From Flavobacteriales bacterium (lineage in GTDB: Bacteria; Bacteroidota; Bacteroidia; Flavobacteriales; Weeksellaceae): DNA of 64,000 nt. The notes under the pieces are model-generated. The model had not been told where the DNA came from, ran no database searches, and worked only from the letters and a program-made list of their open reading frames with translations. The stretch is from the NCBI GenBank assembly GCA_020635515.1, contig JACJZS010000002.1, forward strand, positions 310,001 through 374,000. The letters are read 5' to 3'. The number at the start of each line of letters is the position of its first letter. Position 1 is the stretch's first letter. Positions 1 through 8,086 of the stretch are shown in pieces. The translations under genes and the position numbers were made by a program.

Positions 1-566
1 TTACTTCAAGATGCCAAATAACGAAAATTCCAAGAATAGAAGACAATCAAATACAAGAAAAATTACAAGAAATTACTGATTTAGATGAGCAAAAAATTCT
101 AGATATTGTAAAAGGTTGCAACGGAGATTGGAATCAAGTGCAAAAAATGATTTCACATGATGAGGTTTTCTCTGAATTCGAAAGTTATCTTATTGACTGG
201 ACACGTTCTGCGTTTCGTGCAAAAAAGAATCCCAAAGTACTTAGGAATATTCATAGCTTATCAGAAACCTTAAGTTCTCTTGGAAGAGAAAAACAAAAAC
301 AATTTTTAAACTTTTCTTCCGAAATATTTCGCCAAGCATTAATGCAAAATTATCAAGTAGAAGATTTAGTTTACAGAAAGTTAGATAAAGATAATTTTAA
401 TTGGAAAGCATTCTCTGGTTTTATTCATGGAGCAAATATAGAAGACATTTTAGAACAACTCAACGAGGCAAATTACCATATAGAACGCAATGCAAACTCT
501 AAAATAATTTTTCTAAATCTTTTGATTTCTTTAACAAGGTATATTCATGCATCAAACAAAGTTTAG
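1..566 (+). CDS. holB: DNA polymerase III delta'-like subunit, C-terminal part
   Basis: The reading frame is open from the left edge (first whole codon at base 3) to the stop at 564-566, so the gene is 5'-truncated by the window. The first visible residues, TSRCQITKIPRI, match the end of the AAA+ core of clamp-loader delta' subunits, where SRC is the sensor-1/arginine-finger (SRC) segment. The remaining roughly 170 residues are alpha-helical, as in the collar domain that holds the clamp loader together. Its job would be loading the sliding clamp during replication. The Walker A part lies outside the window, so the alternative of another AAA+ ATPase is not fully excluded. Confidence 0.75.
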   Translation, partial: TSRCQITKIPRIEDNQIQEKLQEITDLDEQKILDIVKGCNGDWNQVQKMISHDEVFSEFESYLIDWTRSAFRAKKNPKVLRNIHSLSETLSSLGREKQKQFLNFSSEIFRQALMQNYQVEDLVYRKLDKDNFNWKAFSGFIHGANIEDILEQLNEANYHIERNANSKIIFLNLLISLTRYIHASNKV

Positions 567-582
567 AATAAATACTGTAAAA

Positions 583-1233
583 ATGAATGAAGAAGTTGAT
601 AAATACTTGAATAAAGAAGAAAAATGGAACACAGAATTAGTCAAACTTCGTGAACTTATACTAAGCTGTGGATTGATTGAAGACTTCAAATGGCGGAATC
701 CTTGCTATACAGACAAAGGAAAAAATATTGTTCTGATTGGAGCTTCAAAAAAAAGTTGTTCAATCACTTTTTTTAAAGGAGCTTTGCTTAAAGACCCGAA
801 AAAAATACTTGAAAATATCGGAGAAAATACACAATTAGCTAAGATTATTCCTTTTACCTCTATACAGGAAATTAATGATGTTGAAACTCTGCTGAAAGAA
901 TACATTAAAGAAGCTATTGATGTAGAAAGAAAAGGATTAAAACTAGATACTTTTAATAACAAACAGCTTGAATATCCTATAGAGTTAGAACAAAAGTTTA
1001 AAGATAATCCAGCGTTTAGAACTGCATTTTGTAATTTAACAAAAGGTCGTCAAAAAGGTTATATTCTATATTTTTTAGGTGCAAAGCAATCAAAAACACG
1101 AACTACAAGGATTGAAAGGTACGAAGAACGAATTTTTAATGGAAAAGGAATGTTAGATTGTACTTGTGGACTTTCCAAACGAATGCCTAATTGTGATGGT
1201 TCGCATAATCAATTAGAAAAACCTCACACTTGA
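583..1233 (+). CDS. YdeI/OmdA-family protein with C-terminal CDGSH-type motif
   Basis: The N-terminal part resembles the DUF1801/YdhG fold and the middle the OmdA (YdeI) domain, with LTKGRQKGYILYF and GAKQSKTRTTRIE as recognisable signatures. The extreme C-terminus, about residues 193-208, carries CTCGLSKRMPNCDGSH, which fits the CDGSH iron-sulfur consensus C-x-C-x2-S-x3-P-x-C-D-G-S-H exactly. Function of YdeI proteins is poorly known (linked to peptide or bacteriocin resistance); the CDGSH tail suggests binding of a 2Fe-2S cluster. I start at 583 rather than 547 because family members begin MNxxVDxYL and because the later start avoids overlapping the preceding gene. No neighbour explains its role. 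Confidence 0.75.
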   Translation: MNEEVDKYLNKEEKWNTELVKLRELILSCGLIEDFKWRNPCYTDKGKNIVLIGASKKSCSITFFKGALLKDPKKILENIGENTQLAKIIPFTSIQEINDVETLLKEYIKEAIDVERKGLKLDTFNNKQLEYPIELEQKFKDNPAFRTAFCNLTKGRQKGYILYFLGAKQSKTRTTRIERYEERIFNGKGMLDCTCGLSKRMPNCDGSHNQLEKPHT

Positions 1234-1320
1234 TTTCTAGTCTAAAATAACAAAGGAATCTTTGATTTCAATCATCAAAAATCCCTCTGATTTAGAAAAA
1301 ATATCGTGGTATGTAGAGTT

Positions 1321-2028
1321 TTAATCTCTAGACATGAATAGTTGCAAAATGTACCAAAATAAAAGCATAAAAGAAGCAAAAAGACCTAATGCAGCTCCTA
1401 CATATTGGTCTTCGTGGTATTCATATTTTATTTGTGAAGTTTGGTAAAGAATACATCCTCCTGCAAATACAACCATTAGAACAGAAAACCACAACCCAAG
1501 TTCAAACCCGAATAAGATTCCTGCAACTATAAGTCCTAATGCGATAAAAAATCCAATAGTTAAAGCAGTCTTTAAAAAAGAAAAATTGGTATTGGTCATG
1601 AAAACCACAGCAGTTAATCCTGCGAATAAAAATAATGTTACAATACCTGCTTGTTTTATCATTTCAAAACCACCTGAATAGTACATAGCAATGTACAACA
1701 AAGGAACAAAGATTAATGCTTCTATGATAACATACAAACCTAAACCAATGTATTGTTTGGTTCTGTCTAATGCATGAGCGAAGTTATTTGCAATGGAAGA
1801 TGCCAACCAAAAAGCTCCTAAAAGTACCAACCAAAGGTATCCTTGCGTAAGCGAAAGCATAAATTCCACCAACGACGGAATATTTAAAAATACCGATTCT
1901 ACCAAAATAAAAGCAAGTAATGCACCTGCTACATGTGCATAGGTTTTTCTATAAAAAATCGCTCTTTCTGCATCAGTAATGTCAATTACCATATTCGGAG
2001 TTCTTGCTCCATCATTATTTAAATTCAT
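1321..2028 (-). CDS. Bax inhibitor-1/YccA-family membrane protein
   Basis: A 235-residue integral membrane protein with seven predicted hydrophobic segments, the usual size and topology of bacterial BI-1/YccA/YbhL proteins, several of which are pH-sensitive calcium leak channels. The C-terminal stretch CILYQTSQIKYEYHEDQYVGAA is the family hallmark (Y-x-T-x2 plus acidic residues of the pore). It is monocistronic: a TATCTTTG -7 element lies just upstream on the same strand (2044-2051), and the convergent neighbour ends at 1233. The exact ion or partner cannot be told from sequence. Confidence 0.88.
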   Translation of the reverse strand: MNLNNDGARTPNMVIDITDAERAIFYRKTYAHVAGALLAFILVESVFLNIPSLVEFMLSLTQGYLWLVLLGAFWLASSIANNFAHALDRTKQYIGLGLYVIIEALIFVPLLYIAMYYSGGFEMIKQAGIVTLFLFAGLTAVVFMTNTNFSFLKTALTIGFFIALGLIVAGILFGFELGLWFSVLMVVFAGGCILYQTSQIKYEYHEDQYVGAALGLFASFMLLFWYILQLFMSRD

Positions 2029-2043
2029 AATCTATTTTTTTTT

Positions 2044-2051
2044 CAAAGATA
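2044..2051 (-). promoter_or_regulatory. Candidate -7 element for the BI-1 gene
   Basis: On the minus strand this reads TATCTTTG, an exact TAnnTTTG. It ends 15 bases before the start codon. No TTG -33 element is seen at 17-23 bp spacing. Confidence 0.45.
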
Positions 2052-2095
2052 CTAATTTATGAAATTTCTGATTAAAAATATTATTAGGAGTTTTT

Positions 2096-2530
2096 TTACT
2101 TAGTTTTTGGCTTGTTAATCAAATTATCTAATTCTAAATATTTTTCTTTCATTAGACTTAATGCAAAAGCTCCTGCAGAAGCACTAAATACAGAATAATC
2201 AAAAGCTCCTTTTATTCCTGTTGAAAAAGTCATTGATAAGGCAAATGATAGCATTAAAAATCCGCTTAATTTAGCAAAAAGTTCTGTTTTAAATCCTATA
2301 ATAAGACCTATTGCCAAAACAATTTCCGCTAATGTTGCTATAATTCCGATTGAGGGAATTATAGAATTTGGAAACCAAGGATTTATTAATTCTGTGTACT
2401 GCAAAAAATTATTCCAATTCCCCCAAACAGAAACTTCTTTATTCCAAAAACCGAACCTATCTGCTACTGCAGATAAAAATCCAAACGATATTGCAAATCT
2501 TAAAAAAAGTTTGATTATTCTAGTATTCAT
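2096..2530 (-). CDS. DoxX-family membrane protein
   Basis: A 144-residue protein with four hydrophobic segments, the DoxX/SURF4 topology. Near the N-terminus is RFAISFGFLSAVADRFGFW, and the second helix contains an E in ATLAEIVLAIGLIIG, as in DoxX proteins. These proteins are associated with membrane oxidoreductase complexes or thiol/redox stress in some bacteria; the substrate here is unknown. It stands alone, and the nearest strong promoter candidate lies 112 bases upstream (2642-2669). Confidence 0.82.
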   Translation of the reverse strand: MNTRIIKLFLRFAISFGFLSAVADRFGFWNKEVSVWGNWNNFLQYTELINPWFPNSIIPSIGIIATLAEIVLAIGLIIGFKTELFAKLSGFLMLSFALSMTFSTGIKGAFDYSVFSASAGAFALSLMKEKYLELDNLINKPKTK

Positions 2531-2641
2531 TTTTATTGTGTTTTTAGTCTTTTTTGTTTAAGGTGCTTTTACTTTGCCCAAAGCTTAAATGAGGTCATTA
2601 TACTTAATTTTTTAAGAAGTATTAAAATCAAGTACTGTAAA

Positions 2642-2669
2642 CAAATGTATGAATAAAGTCAAATTACAA
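2642..2669 (-). promoter_or_regulatory. Candidate promoter for the DoxX gene
   Basis: On the minus strand TTG (2669-2667) is followed after 17 bp by TACATTTG (2649-2642), matching the Bacteroidota pattern TTG-N17-23-TAnnTTTG. It would give a 5' untranslated region of roughly 100 nt. Confidence 0.45.
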
Positions 2670-2678
2670 GAAATTATT

Positions 2679-3692
2679 CTACACACTCTCCGAATAAAAA
2701 TGCTTAGGAAAAGCCGTTTTAGGATTTAATTTTAAAATGTTTAACTTAACAAAGGATTTCAAAAATCCATATCCATACGAATACAACTGGACTGCCGACG
2801 CAATAACAGATAAAAAACCTATTTTTAGACTTTCATTTAAATAAGTAGAATGAACAAAAAGCACAAAGAAGTAAAAAAATAAAAATAGAAAAGGAATCCA
2901 AAACAAAAAGTGAGTTGAGAAACACAAAAGCAAAGCAGAAAAAACAGAGTAAATCAAAAACAAACTAGGAAACCAAAACGTGATTTTTTTGTATTGAGAA
3001 TGTCTTTGATTAAGAATCGGGCGAGCAATTCCGAATTCATAAACTTGCTTGGCAAATTTTTTGACCGAAGTTCTTCGTTTGTGATATACTTTTGCATCAG
3101 AAAACAGCCGAGTAGAAAAACCATTTTCCCAAAGTGTCATACTCAAATCAGGATCTTCACCTATTCTCATTTCAGAAAAACCGCCAACATTTAAAAAAAC
3201 GTGTTTTGAAATTCCCATGTTAAAACTTCTTGGTTGAAACTTCCCCACTTGTTTTTTTCCTCCACGAATTCCGCCTGTTGTAAAAATAGAAGTCATAGAA
3301 TAAGAAATTGCTTTTTGTAAATCGTTAAAATCTTTGTGTGCAGAATCAGGTCCTCCAAAAGCATCGGTGTATCTATTGGTAAGTTCTTCGTTTACATTTT
3401 CTAAATACTTCTCTGGCACAATACAATCAGAATCCAAGAAAATAAGGTATTCATTTTTTGCTTTTTCTGAACCGTAGTTACGAGTTAATCCTGGTCCTGA
3501 ATTTTGTTTTTTGTAATATGAAATATCAAGATCTTCTTTGTAATTATCAATTGTTGATTTTAGTTCTACTTGAGAGCCGTCATCAATAACTAAAACTTCA
3601 AAATCTTTAAATGTTTGTTTTGCTAAACTATTTAAAAGTTCGTTTAATTCTTCTTTTCGATTGTAAATTGCTATAATTACAGAAAATTTCAT
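2679..3692 (-). CDS. Family 2 glycosyltransferase, membrane-anchored
   Basis: A GT-A fold transferase: VSIIIxxYN-like N-terminus (FSVIIAIYNRKEEL), IDDGS at about 36-40 and the metal-binding LDSDC at 86-90. Residues from about 235 to 310 form hydrophobic segments that would anchor it to the inner membrane. It is the last gene of a run with lptB, a GT39 enzyme and an M1 peptidase, starting one base after the peptidase stop. The context suggests synthesis or modification of a surface glycan, but donor and acceptor cannot be deduced. Confidence 0.88.
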   Translation of the reverse strand: MKFSVIIAIYNRKEELNELLNSLAKQTFKDFEVLVIDDGSQVELKSTIDNYKEDLDISYYKKQNSGPGLTRNYGSEKAKNEYLIFLDSDCIVPEKYLENVNEELTNRYTDAFGGPDSAHKDFNDLQKAISYSMTSIFTTGGIRGGKKQVGKFQPRSFNMGISKHVFLNVGGFSEMRIGEDPDLSMTLWENGFSTRLFSDAKVYHKRRTSVKKFAKQVYEFGIARPILNQRHSQYKKITFWFPSLFLIYSVFSALLLCFSTHFLFWIPFLFLFFYFFVLFVHSTYLNESLKIGFLSVIASAVQLYSYGYGFLKSFVKLNILKLNPKTAFPKHFYSESV

Positions 3693-3693
3693 T

Positions 3694-5550
3694 CTAATTT
3701 TTGTAGATGTTGTCAGAGAAATTAATGTCTAAAAGTCGTTGTGTTGGGTCTATTACTACTTGTTTTATTTTAGATTTTTCAAAAGGAACAGTAAAGGAAT
3801 ACGTAGAACTTGTCCAGTTCCAATCGGGAAGTAGCTGTAATTCCATTCCGTAATCTGTTTTCTTTTCGTTACGCATCATCGCAAGAGGAATAGTATAAAA
3901 CGCTCTTTGTCCGTTGTTTAATTCTACCATTACATCAATTGGCATTGGGAATTCTCCTTTATTTTCTAATTTAATTTCTGAATTGTTTCCTTGTTTCTCT
4001 ACCGAATCAACTTTATAATCAATTGTTTTATTGGTATAAATCATATAATTAAAATACCATTTCAAATCCATTTTTGAAACTCTCTGAGCGACATGCATAA
4101 AATCTCTTTCCGTAGGATGTTTGAGTTTCCATATTTCGCAATATTCATACATAATTTTACGCAGATTCTCCTCCCCTACTATATATCCTAAATTCACTAA
4201 AAATGCTTCTCCTTTTAGGTATGTTGCCATGGTAAATGCATTTCCCGAACTGTAATAATCATCAAAAATTCCCATGATTTCGGGCTTGTCATTATTTAAA
4301 TATTGAGTTAAATAAAACAAATTCTCAATATACGGATTTGGGTATTTATCGTACTTTTTAGAAAATGCTTTAGACATACATATATCTGTAGCATAACTTG
4401 TAAATCCTTCGTCCATCCAACCGCGAGTACTTTCGTTGGTAGCAATCATGTGTTGAAACCAAGAGTGAGCTCCTTCGTGGAACATAAGTCCTACCAAACC
4501 TTCTAATGATTTTGCCTCTCCACTAATTAACGAACATTGTCCGTATTCCATTCCACCATCTCCACCTTGAATAAAACTATACGTAGGATATACGTATTTG
4601 CCAAAGCGTTCTTGCATTACATCATAGAAGATTTGTACTTTTGGTTTTGCTTCTTCCCAAAGTTGAGTTTTTTCTCCTTTCTGATAAATGTAATATACCA
4701 AAGGTCCGTTTTTTATTTGTTGCGTTTCTATAATGTAATCAGGGTCTGCACTCCAAGCAAAATCGTGTATGTTTTTTGCAGTAAAGTGATAGGTGGATTT
4801 TTTATTTTTTTTCGATTTGAAATTTTCATTATATCCTTTCACTTCATTTGGATTTTGAATTTGTCCACCACAAGCAACTACATAATCAGAATCAATAGAT
4901 ATTTTCACATCAAAATTTCCAAAAACGCCGTGAAATTCTCGCCCGATGTATTCAAAAGCATGCCAACCTTCGTAATCGTATTCTACTACTTTTGGATACC
5001 ATTGCGTCATGCTTAGAACAATTCCTTCTTCGTTATTTCGTCCGCTTCGTCTTATTTGTTTAGGGATTTGAGCATTCCAAATCATTTCAAATTCTGTTGA
5101 AGTGTTTGGTAGAATTGGTTCAGCTAATTCAATTTCTAGAATAGTTCCATTTACTTTATAGGTAAGCGGTTTTCCGTTTTGCGTTAAAGAAGTGATTTTC
5201 TGAAATCCAATTTCTGATTGGTTTAAATCTTCGATTTCGGTTTTAATTTCTCCATTCTTTTTGGTTATAATTCTTCTATCTGCATTGCTTCCTAGTGCTT
5301 TTGCTCGCTCGTCCATCATGCTGTTAGGTTGAAAAGCATTCCAATACAAATGCATATAAAATTTATCTAAAGTGTCGGGAGAGTTATTGGTGTAAATAAT
5401 TTTTTGTTTCCCAGAGTACGTATATTTTTTTACATCTACATCAATATCCATAGTATAATCAACGTGTTGTTGGTAGTACGGATTTATTTGTGCATTTAGT
5501 AAATAATATGAACTAAGAAGGAAAAATGAAAAAAGAGATTTAAAACGCAT
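3694..5550 (-). CDS. M1-family zinc metallopeptidase, exported
   Basis: A 618-residue gluzincin aminopeptidase-type protein. An N-terminal signal peptide ends near residue 20 (LLNAQ). The zinc site is complete: HEGAH at 358-362 and the third ligand E381 in WMDEGF, i.e. HExxH-x18-E. The substrate-binding motif GGMEYGQ (332-338) replaces the usual GAMEN. It would trim peptides in the periplasm or at the cell surface. It lies 5 bases downstream of the GT39 gene and 1 base before the GT2 gene, so translation is probably coupled. The size is that of the short exported M1 peptidases of Bacteroidota. Confidence 0.92.
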   Translation of the reverse strand: MRFKSLFSFFLLSSYYLLNAQINPYYQQHVDYTMDIDVDVKKYTYSGKQKIIYTNNSPDTLDKFYMHLYWNAFQPNSMMDERAKALGSNADRRIITKKNGEIKTEIEDLNQSEIGFQKITSLTQNGKPLTYKVNGTILEIELAEPILPNTSTEFEMIWNAQIPKQIRRSGRNNEEGIVLSMTQWYPKVVEYDYEGWHAFEYIGREFHGVFGNFDVKISIDSDYVVACGGQIQNPNEVKGYNENFKSKKNKKSTYHFTAKNIHDFAWSADPDYIIETQQIKNGPLVYYIYQKGEKTQLWEEAKPKVQIFYDVMQERFGKYVYPTYSFIQGGDGGMEYGQCSLISGEAKSLEGLVGLMFHEGAHSWFQHMIATNESTRGWMDEGFTSYATDICMSKAFSKKYDKYPNPYIENLFYLTQYLNNDKPEIMGIFDDYYSSGNAFTMATYLKGEAFLVNLGYIVGEENLRKIMYEYCEIWKLKHPTERDFMHVAQRVSKMDLKWYFNYMIYTNKTIDYKVDSVEKQGNNSEIKLENKGEFPMPIDVMVELNNGQRAFYTIPLAMMRNEKKTDYGMELQLLPDWNWTSSTYSFTVPFEKSKIKQVVIDPTQRLLDINFSDNIYKN

Positions 5551-5555
5551 ATTAT

Positions 5556-7226
5556 TTATTTTATTTTTACAAGAAATCTTTTTTTGAGTAAAGAATCTCT
5601 AGTTGCAGGATTTAAAAATTTATATTGAAGTCGAGTAATCGGAAAATGCTTTGCTTCTAGTATTTCCGCAATTGGAATTTTGTTTTTTAATTCATCATAA
5701 CTTTCTTGTTTCATATAAATCCAAGAATTTTTAGGAAGTTCACTAACCTTTTCCATAGGTATGAGCGGTGTATTTCGTTTTGTTCCAAAATCCAAAGACC
5801 AAGAATAATCATGATTGACAGCATAAATAGAATTCAACGGAATGTTTTTTTCTTTTATGATTTTTGCAAATTGTTGTCCTGATTGAAAACCTGTAAGAAT
5901 AGGATAAATTTGAGTGTTCAACGTAAAATTAATTAAACACATAAACAGAACAGAAGTTGTTACATACTGTTTTACATTTTTTTCCTTTTTGAATAGTGAA
6001 ACTGCAAACAAAATAAGCATAACAAAACTAACAATAAGAGAAAAAGTAGAGTAAACATCAAACGAAACTGTAAGTAGTAAAACAACCAATAAAATACCTA
6101 TAAAGAAAGTAAAATACTGAAAGTAGTAAAGAACTTGCAACGACTTTGATTTTCTTTTTACATTTAACTGAATTAAATACGAAGTACACAAAATAGACAA
6201 AATAGGAATAGTACTATTTAAGTAATGAGGAAGTTTAAATTTAGAAAAACTAATCAAAAACAAAATAAGAACAAATCCGCCGAGAGAAAAAAATTCTGTG
6301 TTTTTTATCTTTGAAAATCGTGTTTGAAAAAAGTAAGTAGCTCGATTAAAAATTGCAAAATATGCCAAGATAGAAAATGGAAGAAACGCCCAAAGTAACG
6401 TATGAAAAAAGAAACTGTAATCAGGACTATTTTGTTCAAAACCAACTGCATTCATTCGATTAAAAAGCTGATCCCAAAGAATAAAACGAACTCCTGAAAC
6501 ATTAGAAAAACCATTTACGACTAATTCTGGATGCAAATCAAACTGAATATAATACGAATACAATACAGGAGAAATCGAAATTAGAAAGGCAATTAAACCA
6601 ATAAAAATTGTTTTTAAATTAAGTAAACTTCTCCAAGAGCGTTCATAAAGCAAATAGCAAAAAATACATATTCCTACAAAGACAACCGCAATCAATCCTT
6701 TTGAACCAAAAGCAATACCTAAAAACATACTTCCAATGATTAAATTCATCAGTTTTTGTTCTCGTAAATAGTAAATCAATTGCCATAAAGACAATATGGA
6801 AGCTCCCGTAAGAACTGCATCGGTGCGAACATCGTGAGCAGAAAGAATTATGGTTTGTGATGAAAGAAAAATAAGCGAAGTATAGTGTGCAAATTCTTTT
6901 TTATAAAAAAGAAGAGCAAGTTTAAAGGTGGCGAAAGCTCCTAGAAATAAAAACAATATAGACGGAATTCGATACGATATTTCTGAAATCCCAAACAATT
7001 TAAACGAAAGTGCAGACAACCAAAAATGCATATGAGGTTTGTCTAAATACGGTGTATGTCCTTTTATAATATGCGTAAAATCGTTCTCCAAATACATTCG
7101 CATTGCCATAGTTGCGTGCTGTGCAGAATCATTTTCCATAAGCGGAATAAATAATCCCGATACATAGGTAATCAGAAGCAATAAATAACAAATGGTAATG
7201 GTATCTATTTTCTTTAACAATGCCAT
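5556..7226 (-). CDS. ArnT-like family 39 glycosyltransferase
   Basis: A polytopic protein of 556 residues with about 12 hydrophobic segments and a short soluble C-terminus, as in the PMT/ArnT family that transfers sugars from polyprenyl-phosphate carriers to lipid A, proteins or glycans. The first loop has ENDSAQHATMAMRM with the acidic pair around D33, the catalytic region of GT-C enzymes. It starts 5 bases after lptB, which moves lipopolysaccharide across the envelope, so lipid A or LPS modification is a reasonable inference. Protein or glycan mannosylation is an alternative. Confidence 0.85.
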   Translation of the reverse strand: MALLKKIDTITICYLLLLITYVSGLFIPLMENDSAQHATMAMRMYLENDFTHIIKGHTPYLDKPHMHFWLSALSFKLFGISEISYRIPSILFLFLGAFATFKLALLFYKKEFAHYTSLIFLSSQTIILSAHDVRTDAVLTGASILSLWQLIYYLREQKLMNLIIGSMFLGIAFGSKGLIAVVFVGICIFCYLLYERSWRSLLNLKTIFIGLIAFLISISPVLYSYYIQFDLHPELVVNGFSNVSGVRFILWDQLFNRMNAVGFEQNSPDYSFFFHTLLWAFLPFSILAYFAIFNRATYFFQTRFSKIKNTEFFSLGGFVLILFLISFSKFKLPHYLNSTIPILSILCTSYLIQLNVKRKSKSLQVLYYFQYFTFFIGILLVVLLLTVSFDVYSTFSLIVSFVMLILFAVSLFKKEKNVKQYVTTSVLFMCLINFTLNTQIYPILTGFQSGQQFAKIIKEKNIPLNSIYAVNHDYSWSLDFGTKRNTPLIPMEKVSELPKNSWIYMKQESYDELKNKIPIAEILEAKHFPITRLQYKFLNPATRDSLLKKRFLVKIK

Positions 7227-7231
7227 AATGA

Positions 7232-7963
7232 TTAAAAGTATTTTTCGAATCGGAAGTTTTCTCCTAGATAAACTTGACGAACTAATGGGTCGTTTGCTAA
7301 ATCTTCGGGATATCCTGATTTTAGTATTTTTCCTTCGAACATAATGTAAGTTCTGTTTGTAATCGCTAAGGTTTGCTGTACGTTGTGGTCGGTAATTAAA
7401 ATTCCAATATTTTTTTGAACTAGCGAACGAACTATTTTTTGTATATCTTCTACGGCAATTGGGTCTACACCTGCAAATGGTTCATCTAGCAAAATAAATT
7501 TAGGATTTGTTGCCAAACAACGAGCAATTTCTGTTCGTCTTCGTTCTCCACCTGAAAGTAAATCTCCTCTATTTTTACGTACGTGTTCCAAACTAAACTC
7601 TTCTATAAGTTCTTCCACTTTTAAGTCTTGTTCTTTTTTGGAAAGATTAGTCATCTGCAAAACTCCACGAATATTGTCTTCTACCGAGAGTTTTCTAAAT
7701 ACAGATGCTTCTTGTGCCAAATATCCGATTCCTGTTTGAGCTCTTCTGTACATTGCTTTGGACGTAATGTCTTTTCCGTCTAAATATACTTTCCCTTGTG
7801 TAGGACGAATAAGACCAACTATCATATAAAAAGTAGTGGTTTTTCCTGCTCCATTAGGCCCTAAAAGCCCAATGATTTCTCCTTGTTCTACTTCTACCGA
7901 AACTCCTTTTACTACACGTTTTTCTCCGTAGGTTTTAATTAAATTATCTCCTTTTAAAATCAT
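7232..7963 (-). CDS. lptB: LPS export ABC transporter ATPase LptB
   Basis: The 243-residue ATPase of the LptBFG complex, which powers extraction of lipopolysaccharide from the inner membrane. Walker A GPNGAGKT at 35-42, ABC signature LSGGE at 136-140 followed by RRRTEIARCL, and Walker B ILLDEP at 157-162 with AGVDPIAV. The phrase LLSGGERRRTEIARCL is characteristic of LptB rather than of branched-chain amino-acid transporters. It is the first gene of the lptB-GT39-M1-GT2 run; lptF/lptG are not in the window. Confidence 0.95.
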   Translation of the reverse strand: MILKGDNLIKTYGEKRVVKGVSVEVEQGEIIGLLGPNGAGKTTTFYMIVGLIRPTQGKVYLDGKDITSKAMYRRAQTGIGYLAQEASVFRKLSVEDNIRGVLQMTNLSKKEQDLKVEELIEEFSLEHVRKNRGDLLSGGERRRTEIARCLATNPKFILLDEPFAGVDPIAVEDIQKIVRSLVQKNIGILITDHNVQQTLAITNRTYIMFEGKILKSGYPEDLANDPLVRQVYLGENFRFEKYF

Positions 7964-8028
7964 TATTGATTTCTATTTTTTATTCTGGTAAAGGTACTAA
8001 ATTTTAGCTTTTGTAGTTGATAAATACA

Positions 8029-8063
8029 AAAAATGCCTTGTAAATGATTTACAAAGCATTTTT
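8029..8063 (-). terminator. Terminator of the cytolysin-like cluster
   Basis: Inverted repeat of about 15 pairs with one mismatch (arms 8029-8044 and 8048-8063, loop 8045-8047). In the minus direction it follows the stop at 8087 and is followed by a U-rich stretch. Confidence 0.75.
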
Positions 8064-8086
8064 GGGTTAGATATTATTTGTAAATT

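Noticed and set aside
1234..1320. Terminator between the YdeI-type gene and the BI-1 gene
   Set aside because: A partial inverted repeat is present, but pairing is interrupted and no clear U-run follows.
4537..5016. 159-codon open frame on the plus strand
   Set aside because: It lies opposite the M1 peptidase gene, has Phe/Ile-rich nonsense composition and no conserved motif; a shadow of the real gene.
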